From Hypsibius dujardini (lineage: Eukaryota; Tardigrada; Eutardigrada; Parachela; Hypsibiidae): DNA of 48,907 nt. Positions 34,266 through 45,222 of this stretch are shown here, in pieces; the stretch's first letter is position 1; each line of letters begins with the position of its first letter. The stretch is from the NCBI GenBank assembly GCA_001579985.1, contig LRSR01004005.1:1-48907 (forward strand). The letters are read 5' to 3'. The translations under genes and the position numbers were made by a program. The notes beneath the pieces are model-generated. The model worked only from the letters and a program-made list of their open reading frames with translations. It did not search any database and was not told where the DNA came from.

Positions 34266-36410
34266 TTAATTAATACTGAATGAGACATGACAGGCACGAG
34301 GTGAGATAATATGCAGTACTACATGTACCATAAGAGCTGCCTTCCAGTGGCCGTGGTGGCGCTGACGTACTCCGACTAACCCGAGAGCGCTGCTGACAAA
34401 CGCTCGTGGATCGGCGGTGAAACAGCTGCTTCGCTGCTTCACAGGCAGCATATTGGTCGCGACCATCCCGCAAATTACGCTCTGTGTAAAATCAACACAA
34501 CAACAAGTCAAAGCTGAGGAAAAGTTAACCATGAACAAGCGCCCGATGTCTTTCAATACCTGCACACGAACCCCCTTGCATTTATACTCGTAGTCCAGTG
34601 CCTGCGAGAAGTAGTCGATAAAGGTCTTGCTGGCAGCGTACAGAGCTGTGGAAGAAAGACCAACGCCGATCAGACGGTGCTCGCGGAATTCAGTACCGAC
34701 TACGAGAATCTTACCCATTCCGATGACCGGCTTCTCTCCCAAACCCGAGGACATGTTCATAATGTAGCCTTTGCCTTGGGCCAACATGATGGGAAGCACC
34801 GCACGAGTCACCTGGAACAGCGTCCAACGGATGAATCAACTTCCAAAAGTTTAAAAATTCCAAACTGATACGTGAATGGCCCAACTTTGGCTGAAAGGCA
34901 GGCAGCCACAGGCAGGCAGACAAACAAGGCAGATAAAGAAACAAGCACACAGAAATGCAAACATTGGGAAATGCCACAAACAAAATCAATAAACCAGTAG
35001 GAGAAAAAAGGTTTCACAAACATACCAAAACGACGGCTGTAATGTTGACATTCACCATATCCACCGCTTTCTAAAATAATAAACAGTGACAGTCACTACG
35101 AGGCATTCCGTTCCATCGTACTGGTACTTCGTACTGCCTAATCAAAAACCATTCCTACCTCGTCGGTAACTGGGGCAGCTAGGAAGCGCTCCGTGTCACA
35201 GATGATGCCGGCATTATTGACTGCAAGAAAATACAGTCTAAGGAACCAATAAGGAATAAGGTAAGGAACATTCAATTGTCGGGACAAAGACATGCATGGC
35301 GGACTGCACACGGGGCGTCTTACTGAGAAGGGCAATCTTCAGTGACAGGAGCTGCTCCTGGATGACTTTCACATCATCGGCGGTGATGCGAGCCAGATCG
35401 AGGATAATCACTTTAGCCAGAACCTTGTAAACGGAACCTAAGCGCACAGGAAGGAGAGGACTTGGCAACTCATTAATTAATCATTAATCAAACGAGTCAA
35501 CGAGAAGTCCACTCCGCCAATTAAAGAACTAATGGATAGAATCTCCATCTGTCTTTCCTAACGAAACAGTTGCCAACGTGTTCTTGATGACTCAGAATAA
35601 CGGCACAGGCGCAAACTTACGGATCTCTTGTGCGACTTGCTCAGTCTTCTCCTGGTTCCGGCCAAACAGCACGACGTTCAATCCTTTAGCAGCCAACTGC
35701 AACAACAACATTTACTCATGATTTGTTGCAAACATCCAACACGTGGAGGGACTCCGACATTACTTGATGCGCGTATTCCTTCCCGATCCCGTCGCTGGCT
35801 CCAGTAACAACTGCAAAGAACATATCAATCAATCCACTGATCAATCAATAATACTGCGGGTAATCAAATAAATCCAATCAATCAACTACTCGCTGAACCA
35901 ATTGATCCCATCTGCACAATAAACTGTCAGACCCTGCTGACCACCTTTTTGGAGAAAAAAAGATTTATTAACCAACTTGCGGCATTCTTAATTCCCTTTC
36001 AGAAGCGGCTCACTTTTCTGATCGCAACGAATCAACCCAAATACACAGACCAAGGAGGCGAGGCTCGTACATCACATGACAATTAATCATTCAATGATTC
36101 GCTTGATCGGCAAATAATTTGCTAGTTCCGTCAATTCAAGGCAATCGATCAATCAACGCAACTCACCAGCCCAATCGCCAACCTTCCGCAGGTCGCCCGC
36201 CAAGTGCAGTGGATTGGCTAGGACATACGACACCAATCCCCGACCCAGGCAAGCCACCGCCTGTGTGGTCTTGACTGCGACGTAGACTGCACCGATGGCA
36301 GCCGCGTATGTCTTCACCGAGCTGCCCAGGGGAGCCAGCGCCTTGTCGAGATGAGGAACAAACGGCAACGACGCTGCCAACTGCGAGGGAAACTGAAACC
36401 GCGAAAGCAT
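34266..36410 (-). CDS. HSD17B12: HSD17B12-like short-chain dehydrogenase (SDR-A)
   Basis: Exons: 36410-36167, 35810-35764, 35696-35621, 35437-35324, 35220-35159, 35070-35026, 34811-34715, 34645-34560, 34481-34266. They total 987 nt and about 328 aa (human 312). An N-terminal hydrophobic segment precedes a classical SDR fold: cofactor motif TGASDGIG, NNAG, and the catalytic set Asn (VNVN), Ser (NMSSG), Tyr and Lys (YAASK). The family covers very-long-chain 3-oxoacyl-CoA reductases and 17-beta-hydroxysteroid dehydrogenases of the ER membrane, including nematode LET-767. A 69-nt intron (34646-34714) must be removed between 'VIGM' and 'ALYAASK'; read through, it looks like a 23-residue insertion. 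The last coding segment after 34329 is uncertain, because a GTACAT there could be a donor. It lies downstream of YARS1 on the same strand. Confidence 0.87.
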
Positions 36411-37186
36411 TCTCCGATTTTGAGGGATCTGTGAGGCGACTTGCGGGATAAAAAATAATAAGGCCGTAAATTGGAAATGCAGAAAGATTGGTGGGGAAAA
36501 AGTGAAATCGGGAGCAGAAATTGCGGTGGTGAAGAGCAGAGGGTCCAAAGAGCAGGGCGCCCCGGGCAACTCAGACCCAATCCAATCAATGAGCAAAAGG
36601 GGCGTGCCAGGGGTCTTGCTTACATTTAAAGACAAGTACCGCGCTAGAATCAATGTCATTGCCACTATTAGTGTTGTTTAAAAATATTTAAAAGTTACAT
36701 TAAATTGCTTAAGAAGCAATTGTTATTTAAAAATCATGAAATTTATTTTAAATATTACGATTTCTAATTTTGGATGTGGCAAATGTAGCTTTTCTTTTAA
36801 ATAAAATAAATATTTGTATTTAAATGAACTTTTCCGGTGGATATAAATGTATTTAGATTATATTTAAATTCAAACGATGTATTTGAAAACACTAACTGTC
36901 ATCATAAGCTAGTATCCTGTCACTGCCTCTGCCGTGAAACACCGTATCATCCATCATGGACCATATCCCATTCAAACTTGGCATTCTCAAGGTACATAGA
37001 ACAATAAACATTAGCGCAAGTAACCAGAGTGCTGTCCGCATTATAAGTTACCGACTTCTTTCACTACCCGCTTCTGCCAAAAAATTAGAAAATTAAGAGA
37101 TGATGAGGCATGCAAAAAAACCCCAAATCCATTTAAATTAAATTTGCAGAAATTTCATTCACATTACACCACGGGGAAGTTGCGGA

Positions 37187-37833
37187 TTAGTTCTCCTTAT
37201 CCGTAGAGAGCCCGTTTGCGGCAACTTCTGTGGAAATAGACGTTCCTTTAGAGATTTTCTCTTCTTTCGATTGCTGCTGCTGCTTCTGTTGCTGTTTCGG
37301 CTTCTTCTCCTTGACCACGACGGAACCATCTCCAGCGGCCGCTGCATTTGCGGCATTCTTCCCCTGTTTCCCTTCCTTGACCTTAGCTGCCGGCTTGACG
37401 GGTGCGGGGTAGGCCTTAAGAACGAGCGCAGTCAGCTCCTCGGACTGACTGAACTCCTGTCGAATCGGCTCCAGTAATCGGTTGATTACGTCACCAACAG
37501 CTCCCTTCAAGTCACCGGGATGCAGGCCATTTGCGGCATAAACCTACGTTCAAAAGTAGCACACTTGTAGCACTGAGAAATACGAAGGGACAACAAAACA
37601 AAAGCTTTATAGACGGATGTGACCGGCACACAGACCAACAATGACAGCAAATACTGAGAGTGATTACCAAACAGAAAGACAAATAGACTACCAGATAAAT
37701 GGGACACAAGCAGTCATATAAATGGACAAACAGACAGAAGGCAGACAAAAAAGTAGAAAACAGATAGACAGACAGACATGTATACATACAACAAACAGAC
37801 AGCCAGCCAGTAGACAAAATTAACTGATCTGGA

Positions 37834-37902
<69 letters not shown>

Positions 37903-39746
37903 AAGAATGACAGCCAACCAGCCAGACAGACCAACTGACAGTCACGCAGACTGATAAAAAGACAGCGACTAGGCAAATTTGGGCTGATCTGTAATTAATA
38001 TAGTAATATAGATATTTACGGAGCAAACAAAGGAAAGTTACGGACAGATACTTCTCAAACTGATAACCCAACATACCTTCTCCAGATCTTCATAAGTGGC
38101 ACAGGTCAACGGTTCTTGGTCCTTCTGCGCAATCACAAAGCTCTCGCCCTTCTCATGGAGATGCGGGAAGATCACGTGTTTGGAGAAAGCCAGCACGCCA
38201 TTGCCTTCCACCACGCCCGGCTCGCAAAAGGCCTTCTTCAACTTCTTCTTCACATCCGCCTCGCTGTCGAGGAGATCAATCTTCGTGTCCTCCTCTGATG
38301 AGCTCATCTTTGCTCCCGTTAGCCCAGGTACCTGAAGTAAACGTCGAATCGACTCAGTTATAGTAGTAAAAACTAGTACACAATGAACCATAAAAAGGTA
38401 CAATTTTTACCATGGGGTTCATGAGATGCATCCTTTTCTTGTACCCCAGCTGTGGCAGAAACTTTTCCGCAAAGGTGAAAATCTTCCGTTGATCCACCCC
38501 TCCGAATTGGGCGTCCACACCGAGATGCTCTTCGTCCAGCGCTTGCAGTCCGGGATACAGGAGGCCGGAGAGGAGGGGCGTGTCCACTTGCTTCACTACT
38601 TCCGCGCCGGCCTTCTTCGCTTCCCGCTCCGTCACCAGCGATGAAAGGCGGTAGACGTCCTTGGTGTACTTCTCCGACAGCTGGTAGGTGGTACCCTTGA
38701 CGAACTGTAACTTGTCCAGCGGGACGTTGATCGACTTCAGCATGGCTGAATGAAAGTAAAACAGCAGGAATAAGAACAAAGACGAAGAAAAGACACCATA
38801 AACTACAATTTAAAAAAAGTTTTGTTCCCGAAAAACCACTGTACTCAAGAATTAAATGACCAAATGATTGCACTCTAAAATACAAATAAATGACAACAGC
38901 GAAAAACAGAGGATCGATGACTCAACCAGGGAGAAAGCAAACAAAGTACACGAGTCAAACGGAAATCAACTGATCAATCAACCCATTACGATCAGCGTCA
39001 AATGCATCATATGTTAATCAGCGAATCAATTCAACGATTTCCAGCACCATCACTAAAAACGGATAAAATGAAACAAGCACAACGAGAAAAAAAATACTGC
39101 TCGGACTCTGTCAATCAATCATTAAAGTTGGTCCCGTTTACCGAACACAGCCAATTAACGAATCAACTGACTGATTCGCATTCCATAAAAAAACAATCAA
39201 TAAAAACCAAAACATCGCTCAAACCAATCAATCAAGTCAATCAAGCCAGCGTGAACACATCAACCAACCAATCAACCAATCAATCGACGCTACACTAGAT
39301 TCAAACAGCTCCACGTCAGCGTTAATATTTTCCCCCACTTCTCACCATCCCGTACCTTTGATCACATGCTCATAGTACTCCGTCCTTTTCTCCAGCAGCT
39401 CCCACGGGGCTTTCATGTTGTCCAGGTAAGCGTGGAGGTCGGCCAGCAGTACGGTGACGTGACATCCGGCCTTGAGGAAGTCCGCGATCTTCATCATCGG
39501 GACGAAGTAGGCGATGTGCGGCCGTCCCGTCGTCGCGGTGCCCCAGTACAGGCGCAGATGCTGATCCCGCCGTTTCAGCGCTTCCACCACGTTGTCCGCG
39601 CCCAATACCTCCTGCAGGTTGCGGGTGACCAACGCGACGCGACTGCACGTCTCCTCGTCGAGAGCCGCGGTGGCTGTCCGCAGTTTCTCCCTCCACGGTT
39701 CGCTCGCTACCTCCGCGTCGACGTCATCCTTGTGAAGGGCTGTCAT
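37187..39746 (-). CDS. YARS1: Tyrosyl-tRNA synthetase, cytosolic, short form
   Basis: Four exons: 39746-39356, 38745-38411, 38331-38077, 37543-37187. They total 1338 nt and 445 aa, with closing phases. The class I catalytic core has the HIGH-equivalent [15 protein letters not shown], the tyrosine-pocket region [13 protein letters not shown] and the signature [10 protein letters not shown]. An anticodon-binding helical domain follows ([19 protein letters not shown]). The enzyme charges cytosolic tRNA-Tyr. The protein ends in a low-complexity Lys/Gln/Ala tail ([14 protein letters not shown]) and stops. There is no EMAPII-like C-terminal domain, which vertebrate and many invertebrate TyrRSs carry (human 528 aa), and no further exon is visible before SDR-A. 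Confidence 0.93.
37735..37925. repeat. (ACAG)n satellite
   Basis: Tetranucleotide array with a near-perfect core at about 37838-37902, in the last intron of YARS1. Confidence 0.9.
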
Positions 39747-40327
39747 GGTTGTGTGCGGGATTGAAAGCCGGAGCTGAAATTCGTATATGAAATAGAAGGG
39801 AAATGTAGGAATGAAAACCGCAAGAAAACGGCAACGAAATTATTAATGATATGTCGCTGGGAGATTGCATCAGTTGCATCAGTTTCGATTTTCCTCTCCA
39901 GTGCCTTCGTATCTGTGTCTACGCGCACAATAATTGTGCACATACACACGAGGCAAAAAGCATGCGCTAACAAAGTTAAGCCATTTATCTCGGTCATGTG
40001 TACGCCGGTGTAATGGTACGAGTCAAACGGCTTAACTCGGTTAGCACAAAGTTTTCGCCACTTGTGTACACAGAATTGGATTAGCCACGCGCACAACCGG
40101 TCAACCTTTTCTGCGGCCGCCAGTCTCGCACGGTTCAATTGCCTGAGTGGTCATGGCAACGGCCTTCTCTAATTTCGACTAGACTGCTGTTTAGTTAACA
40201 GAAACGTCAATTCAAATGTTTGTGGTGGTTTTTTCCGTGAAGTGCGAATAACAGGCATAAAAAAAGCATGGTGAAAGTGCAAGTGTCAGTAACATATTCT
40301 TGACCTCCTATTGTGGTGTATAACTGC

Positions 40328-40472
40328 ACTGTACTGCCATGATTATAACGGTCGGATTTTACACCCGGGCAGCGCACTCGGCCTCTGTGTGCTGGCTGAG
40401 TGTCGACTCATGGCACAGGCGCGTGTGACGGAGGCGGGGCTTAACTGACCGTTATAATCGTGGCAGTACAGT
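40328..40472. mobile_element. 145-bp TIR element, family 1, copy 1
   Basis: 26-bp terminal inverted repeats at 40328-40353 and 40447-40472 with one mismatch, beginning ACTGTACTGCC. A near-identical copy is at about 48262-48404 in the same orientation. There is no coding capacity. Confidence 0.85.
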
Positions 40473-40834
40473 ATATCGTCCTCGGTCAGGCGTGCCTAGA
40501 GATTGCTTTGCAACACATTTGTATGTGATTTAAATAAATTAGCAGTACATCATAATCATTCAGTTTTTTTAGTTATCGTAAACGTGGGTGTTTGCTTGTT
40601 TTCTGGTTTGCTGAGAGTTCGAGTTGCGGATCACTCCCCTCAATCAGATTGTGAAGTTTCATCAGCACGTCACTTGCGATTTGCACTCCGCCCGAAATCT
40701 CTACACCTAAGTTTGGTGGACCACACCTAGTCCGCTGATGAAATCAGCCGTAGGTACAGTACGACGGTTACAGCCCATTCTCAGTTATCCCGGGGCTAGA
40801 AAATGGGAAACTTGCCAAAATGGTTTGCATTGAG

Positions 40835-40985
40835 TACTGTACTGACTGACGCGTTAGCTTAGCGCACTGCAAGAGCATTACTTCGTTATCCTAGCCTGGA
40901 TTGCACGTCAGCTCATGCGAATCCATAGGTCTAAGTTTACGGTTGGTTTATTTCTACTGCGCTAAGCTAACGCGTCAGTACAGTA
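40835..40985. mobile_element. 151-bp TIR element, family 3
   Basis: Ends 40835-40866 and 40958-40985 are inverted copies through GCGTTAGCTTAGCGCA. The left end carries a duplicated ACTG. The terminal bases TACTGTACTG resemble family 1. A solo end is present at 42611-42630. Confidence 0.8.
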
Positions 40986-41176
40986 CGAGGTAAAACTTTT
41001 GATTGGGCCAACGTAGAAATCGCTTTTAATTCGGCTGAGCGGGGGAAACAAAGAACGCAAGTCTCGCGCTATTCACCACGAGGTACGCGGGACACATCAC
41101 CTGAACTCGTACAAGCAACCAAAACAACCGACCGAACTCATACTGCGCAGCAATCAGCTATTTCTTGGGGTTTTTC

Positions 41177-41620
41177 TTTTCAACCGCTTTTATAGCCGGC
41201 CTTTTGGCCACCATTTTTTTGGAGCTATAGTCTGTCACTCCACAAGGGCCATCCGGACACTCGATTCACTCCAGATTTTTCCCACCTTCGTGTCCAAGCG
41301 AACATCCTGCAGCTTGCGTTTCTTTTCTGAAAATGTCTGCTTTAGCTGCTTGATAATGTTCTCAGCAATTTCATAGCCCACCGAATGACCATTGAGCTTC
41401 CGATGGATACAGCTAATTTTTGCGTTGACGTCTTCTTGCGGCAGGCCAAGGCAGGCCAGAGAACCAAGCAAATCTGGTCTTCGTTGAACGTTGAATTTGA
41501 GTTGAAAAAGACCGGCTGGAAAACGGGTTTCGATACTTTCGGAACGGCCTGCTTGATAACCTGTTCGTCGAACGGATAGTCCAGTTTGCCGGTTTCTGTT
41601 TGTTTGTCTGTCTGTGTCTG
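41177..41620 (-). pseudogene. Frameshifted coding-like relic, identity unknown
   Basis: On the minus strand an open segment (reading KLDYPFDEQVIKQAVPKVSK) loses frame near 41490. The coding-like sequence continues in another frame (HRKLNGHSVGYEIAENIIKQ, then DVRLDTKVGKIW). It hits a stop near 41235, and a third frame continues into a Lys-rich C-terminus ending near 41160. There are no splice signals at the frame changes. The amino-acid composition looks like real protein, so I read it as a decayed, possibly retroposed, gene. I do not recognise the family. Confidence 0.4.
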
Positions 41621-41780
41621 TCTGTCTGTTGCATATCGGTTAAATTTGTCTGCTGGCTGGCTGTCTGGCTGTCTGTCTATCTATCTATCCATCTATCTGT
41701 ATGTTTGTCCATTTATATGACTACATGTGCCCCATCTATCTGGTAGTCTATCTATCTGGTAGTCTATCTATCTGGTAGTC
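41600..41780. repeat. (CTGT)n/(CTAT)n satellite
   Basis: Degenerate tetranucleotide array with a three-fold repeat of TATCTATCTGGTAGTC at about 41730-41785. It is partly included in the YARS1 duplication. Confidence 0.8.
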
Positions 41781-42063
41781 TATCTATCTTCCTGCCTGCT
41801 AATCAGTTTCAGTATTCGCTCTCATTTTCTGATTGTGTGCCAGTTACGTCCGTCTATAAAGCGTTTGTTCTGTTGTCCTGTCGTATTTCTCAGTGCTACA
41901 AGAGTGCTACTTTTGAACGCAGGTTTATGCCGCAAATGGCCTGCATCCCGGTGACCTGAAGGGAGCTGTTGGTGACGTAATCAACCGATTACTGCAGCCG
42001 ATTCGACAGGAGTTCAGTCAGTCCGAGGAGCTGACTGCGCTCGTTCTTAAGGCCTACCCCGCA
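41690..42063 (+). pseudogene. Inverted partial duplication of YARS1 intron 3 and exon 4
   Basis: Positions about 41925-42063 repeat the first 46 or so codons of the last YARS1 exon (37543 downward), with few changes. The upstream part, about 41690-41924, matches the YARS1 intron including its acceptor region (TTTGAACGCAG against TTTGAACGTAG). The copy breaks off inside the Ala/Pro stretch near the 'YPA' codons, with no YARS1 start and no tail. Confidence 0.9.
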
Positions 42064-42140
42064 TCCCTAGGGTAACGTTCTTAAGGTAGCACCGCACTCA
42101 GGCGATTTCCCCCCCCCCCACCACTCCGTGTGTTATGCCC

Positions 42141-42295
42141 AATACTACAATCAACGACTAGATTGAGTACACTGGAGGGTCTGGGGGTGCTCAGGTGGTG
42201 GATTGTTCGATTGTTTGAAAATCACCCCTGCCCCGCCCTTTTGCCTATTCACCGAGCCCTCCAGTGAACTCAATCTTGTCGTTGATTGTAGTATT
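42141..42295. mobile_element. 155-bp TIR element, family 2, copy 1
   Basis: Terminal inverted repeats open with AATACTACAATCAACGAC and close with the complement at 42278-42295. The similarity extends inward through GTACACTGGAGGG. A second, longer copy is at 45685-45858. Confidence 0.85.
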
Positions 42296-42986
42296 AGTAC
42301 TGTGCTGTCTGTATTCGTACCGGTATAATTTCGTTTTAATTTTATTCGTATTGTACAAAACAAGTGTATGGTATCTTTTCGTTACGTACGGTGAAAATGT
42401 CAACGACGAACCTTATGGACATAGATGTTTGAATTAGCCTTCGTTTGAGGAGGATTCTGATGGAGAGGATTTTTAAACATTTTAAATTGTGTAGTTTGTG
42501 CTCTCAGTAGATTGATTGATCAAACTCCTCATAGTGCTCGCTGAGTGAAAGGTCCATATTGACGTTTGCCCGGGCAGTATATACTGAAAATACTGTATTT
42601 TTCCCGCGAAACTAACGCGTCAGTACAGTATGTGCTGTAGTAGGTGCTGTACCGGATTCAGGGGAGTGCTGAGGTATTTTCGCCGTGTTTTTACAACACT
42701 GTTCTTAAGAAAAATTGTGGACACCCCGAACTGAAGGCAAGGAAAACTACTGGAGATTGGTGGCTCCTTGGTATAATACAGTAGCCCGGCGCAGGCCAAA
42801 ATGGACTCGAATAGGACCATTTCTGTCGCGTGCTGCCCGCCTATTATGGTGCGCCGATTGGTACAAAATTTTACTGCAACAGCTTTTTTCAGTCGCCCCG
42901 AAGATAGAAATCACTTTTTCCTACCTTTCATCACCCAACCGAACCTTCTATAACATTTCCCCCCACAAATACGAGCAAAATCAACA

Positions 42987-45222
42987 ATGCTTTCTCCTGC
43001 TCGTACTTCCGTGGACGGATTCGGTTCCACCGTGAGCGCCTACTTGCCGCTTGCACTGCGGAAGGCGCTGGCGGTGGAGAATGCCGCGGTGCAGAAGGCG
43101 CAACCCGTTCTGGCTGCGATCGGTGGCATCGCCATCACTTACGTCGCCGTCAAGGCCATTTACAACATCGGAAAGGGGGTAACCACTTATTTCCTAGCTG
43201 GACCGCTGCATCTGGGAGCGGACCTCAAGAAATCCGGAGAATGGGCCGGTAAGGGAAATTATTTCCTTGTCTCTTTTACCGAACTCTTTCATTGGCAAAG
43301 GTTTTCACAGAATGGTTTTGTTGAAAACGCATTGTTAGTTAAGACGTTTTATTTTTTAGTGATAACGGGAAGCAGTGATGGAATTGGCAAGGAGTTTGCG
43401 TTCCAGGTAAAAGCGCATTGCAGTACGGATTGATAGATCCGCTAGATTGATTGATTGCATTGTCGATTGTCTATAGCGTTAGTTTCTTATTAAAATCTAT
43501 GATAGATTGTTGATTGACTCTTTTGAAAATACAGCTGAATCAATCCACCAATCAGGCTAAAGTCGGCACTCACAATCAGTCATCACCCACTGTTCTTCCG
43601 TGGAGGTGCGGTTGTATTTGCTCTCTGTGGTTTGTGACCGAATGTTTTTCTGATTTGTAGCTCGCTGCAAAGGGATTGAATGTCGTTCTAGTGTCAAGGA
43701 CGATTGACAAGCTCGAAGGTGTCGCTCGAGAGATTTGTAAGTTATTAGTTCTATCTATACCCGTGCACACTGTCTCCAGCCTACATTATAGATGATGAGT
43801 TAGATTTGGATGAGCGCCAAATAAAAAACTCGTTTTTTGTCCAGCTGCAAGGTACAATGTCCAGACAAAGATTATCGCCATTGACTTATCGAAGGTATGT
43901 TTCATCTGCTATAGGTTTGTGAAGTAGTCGACAATTATACTTCATTTTCTTCCTTCCGGAACATACATACCAGTACCGTACTATTGAAAGTAACGTGGGA
44001 TTTCACAAACTTCTTTCCTTCGCAGATGGGGCCGCATAATGTTCCGCAGCTTCAGGAGGAGTTGAAGGACTTGGACATCGCTCTGCTGGGTACGTGATGA
44101 TCGTTCCTAGATGAAATCCGTCTCGTTTCCTATATCTGTAATTAACGCGCGAGCACCGGTTAAACTCTAGTTAACAGCGCGGGAACTTTCGCTGGACCGG
44201 GGAAGTTCTTGAGCACTCCTGCATCACATGAGGTTAAGACTGTTAACTGAATTCTTTGCCGGGCACGATTTTGCTCACGCTTTGGTTGTAATTTTTACTG
44301 CCTACTGCTCAACCCCCTCAACGACTGGCTTTGTTTTTGTATTTTCGCAGGATGCAGCAAATATTGTGAATCTGAACTGTCGTGCCTTGATCATGGTATT
44401 GATCTCTTCTCCCTCTTCTGTCCAGAGACGCATGGTGCGGTGTGGTGATCAAGTCCTTTTTGTCTGGGTTGCAGATGTCACGTGCAGTGCTTCCTCTGAT
44501 GCTAAATCGAAAGACCGGATATTCCAAATACGTTATTAACGTTGGCGCCGTGTTTGGGGGAGTCGTTCCAGCGGGCGGATTTGCAATCTACGGCGCTACG
44601 AAGGCGTTTGTCGACTCGTTTTCCCGCTCGCTTCACAAGGAATATAAGGATTCCGGCATCTTTGTCCAAGTAAGCAACAAACTCGATGTCCTTGGCGTGG
44701 TTTTGATGATGTCTGAGCACAAGTACTAGTACACAGCATCATACGGGCCTATTATCATAGTCATCTTGATTATGTTTGCTTACTAGTTCGTCCGTTAGCC
44801 CTTTGTCCGAGTTAGTTAGCATCGTCCCGTTCTCGCATTATCTTGTGAGATCCGTTCTCTGCCTGTCGACTTGCGTCTGTATAGCCTGTATATTTACATC
44901 TGGTACTTTATGTATGTTTAATCTAACCAATCGTTTGCTTTTTTAGAGCTTTCTGCCCGGGCCAACCATCACTAAGATGCTGTCGGAGAAGTACCAGAAA
45001 GATGCCGTGCCCACGACCGACGTCGTCGCTGCTGCACTGAACCAGCTGGGTTTTCGCTCGCGGACTTTTGGCCATTGGAAACACGCTCTTTTGGTAAGAA
45101 CGCGCCATGAGACTCTAGAATCTTAGGCTGGAATGTGGAAACGTTTGTATCCGTTTCTGTTTGGTTTCATGTAGGGCACTTACATGAGCACACAGAGTGT
45201 CGTGGAAATTAAGGAACACTGA
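42987..45222 (+). CDS. HSD17B12-like short-chain dehydrogenase paralog B (SDR-B)
   Basis: Ten exons: 42987-43248, 43360-43406, 43661-43736, 43845-43894, 44026-44089, 44171-44232, 44351-44395, 44475-44669, 44947-45093, 45175-45222. They total 996 nt and 331 aa, with all phases closing. An N-terminal membrane segment is followed by an SDR fold: TGSSDGIG, then NSAG (NNAG in SDR-A), VNLNC, and YGATK with the catalytic Tyr and Lys. The strand before the Tyr reads INVGAVFGG, where paralogs have Ser (NVSG in C, NMSSG in A). No Ser stands at or near the catalytic position, so activity may be reduced or altered. It has one more intron (43895-44025) than either paralog. It converges on SDR-C, its closest relative. 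Confidence 0.88.

Larger units (their letters stand above)
39747..42986. other. Gene-poor interval with inverted-repeat elements and gene fragments
   Basis: Between the divergent starts of YARS1 and SDR-B. It contains two short TIR elements (40328-40472, 40835-40985), a third at 42141-42295, an apparent frameshifted gene relic (41177-41620), a satellite (about 41600-41780) and an inverted copy of a YARS1 exon (41690-42063). I see no intact gene. Confidence 0.7.

Noticed and set aside
34646-34714. 23-residue insertion in SDR-A just before the catalytic Tyr
   Set aside because: The stretch begins GTAAG and ends TTTCTTCCACAG; removing it as an intron keeps phase and restores the family length.
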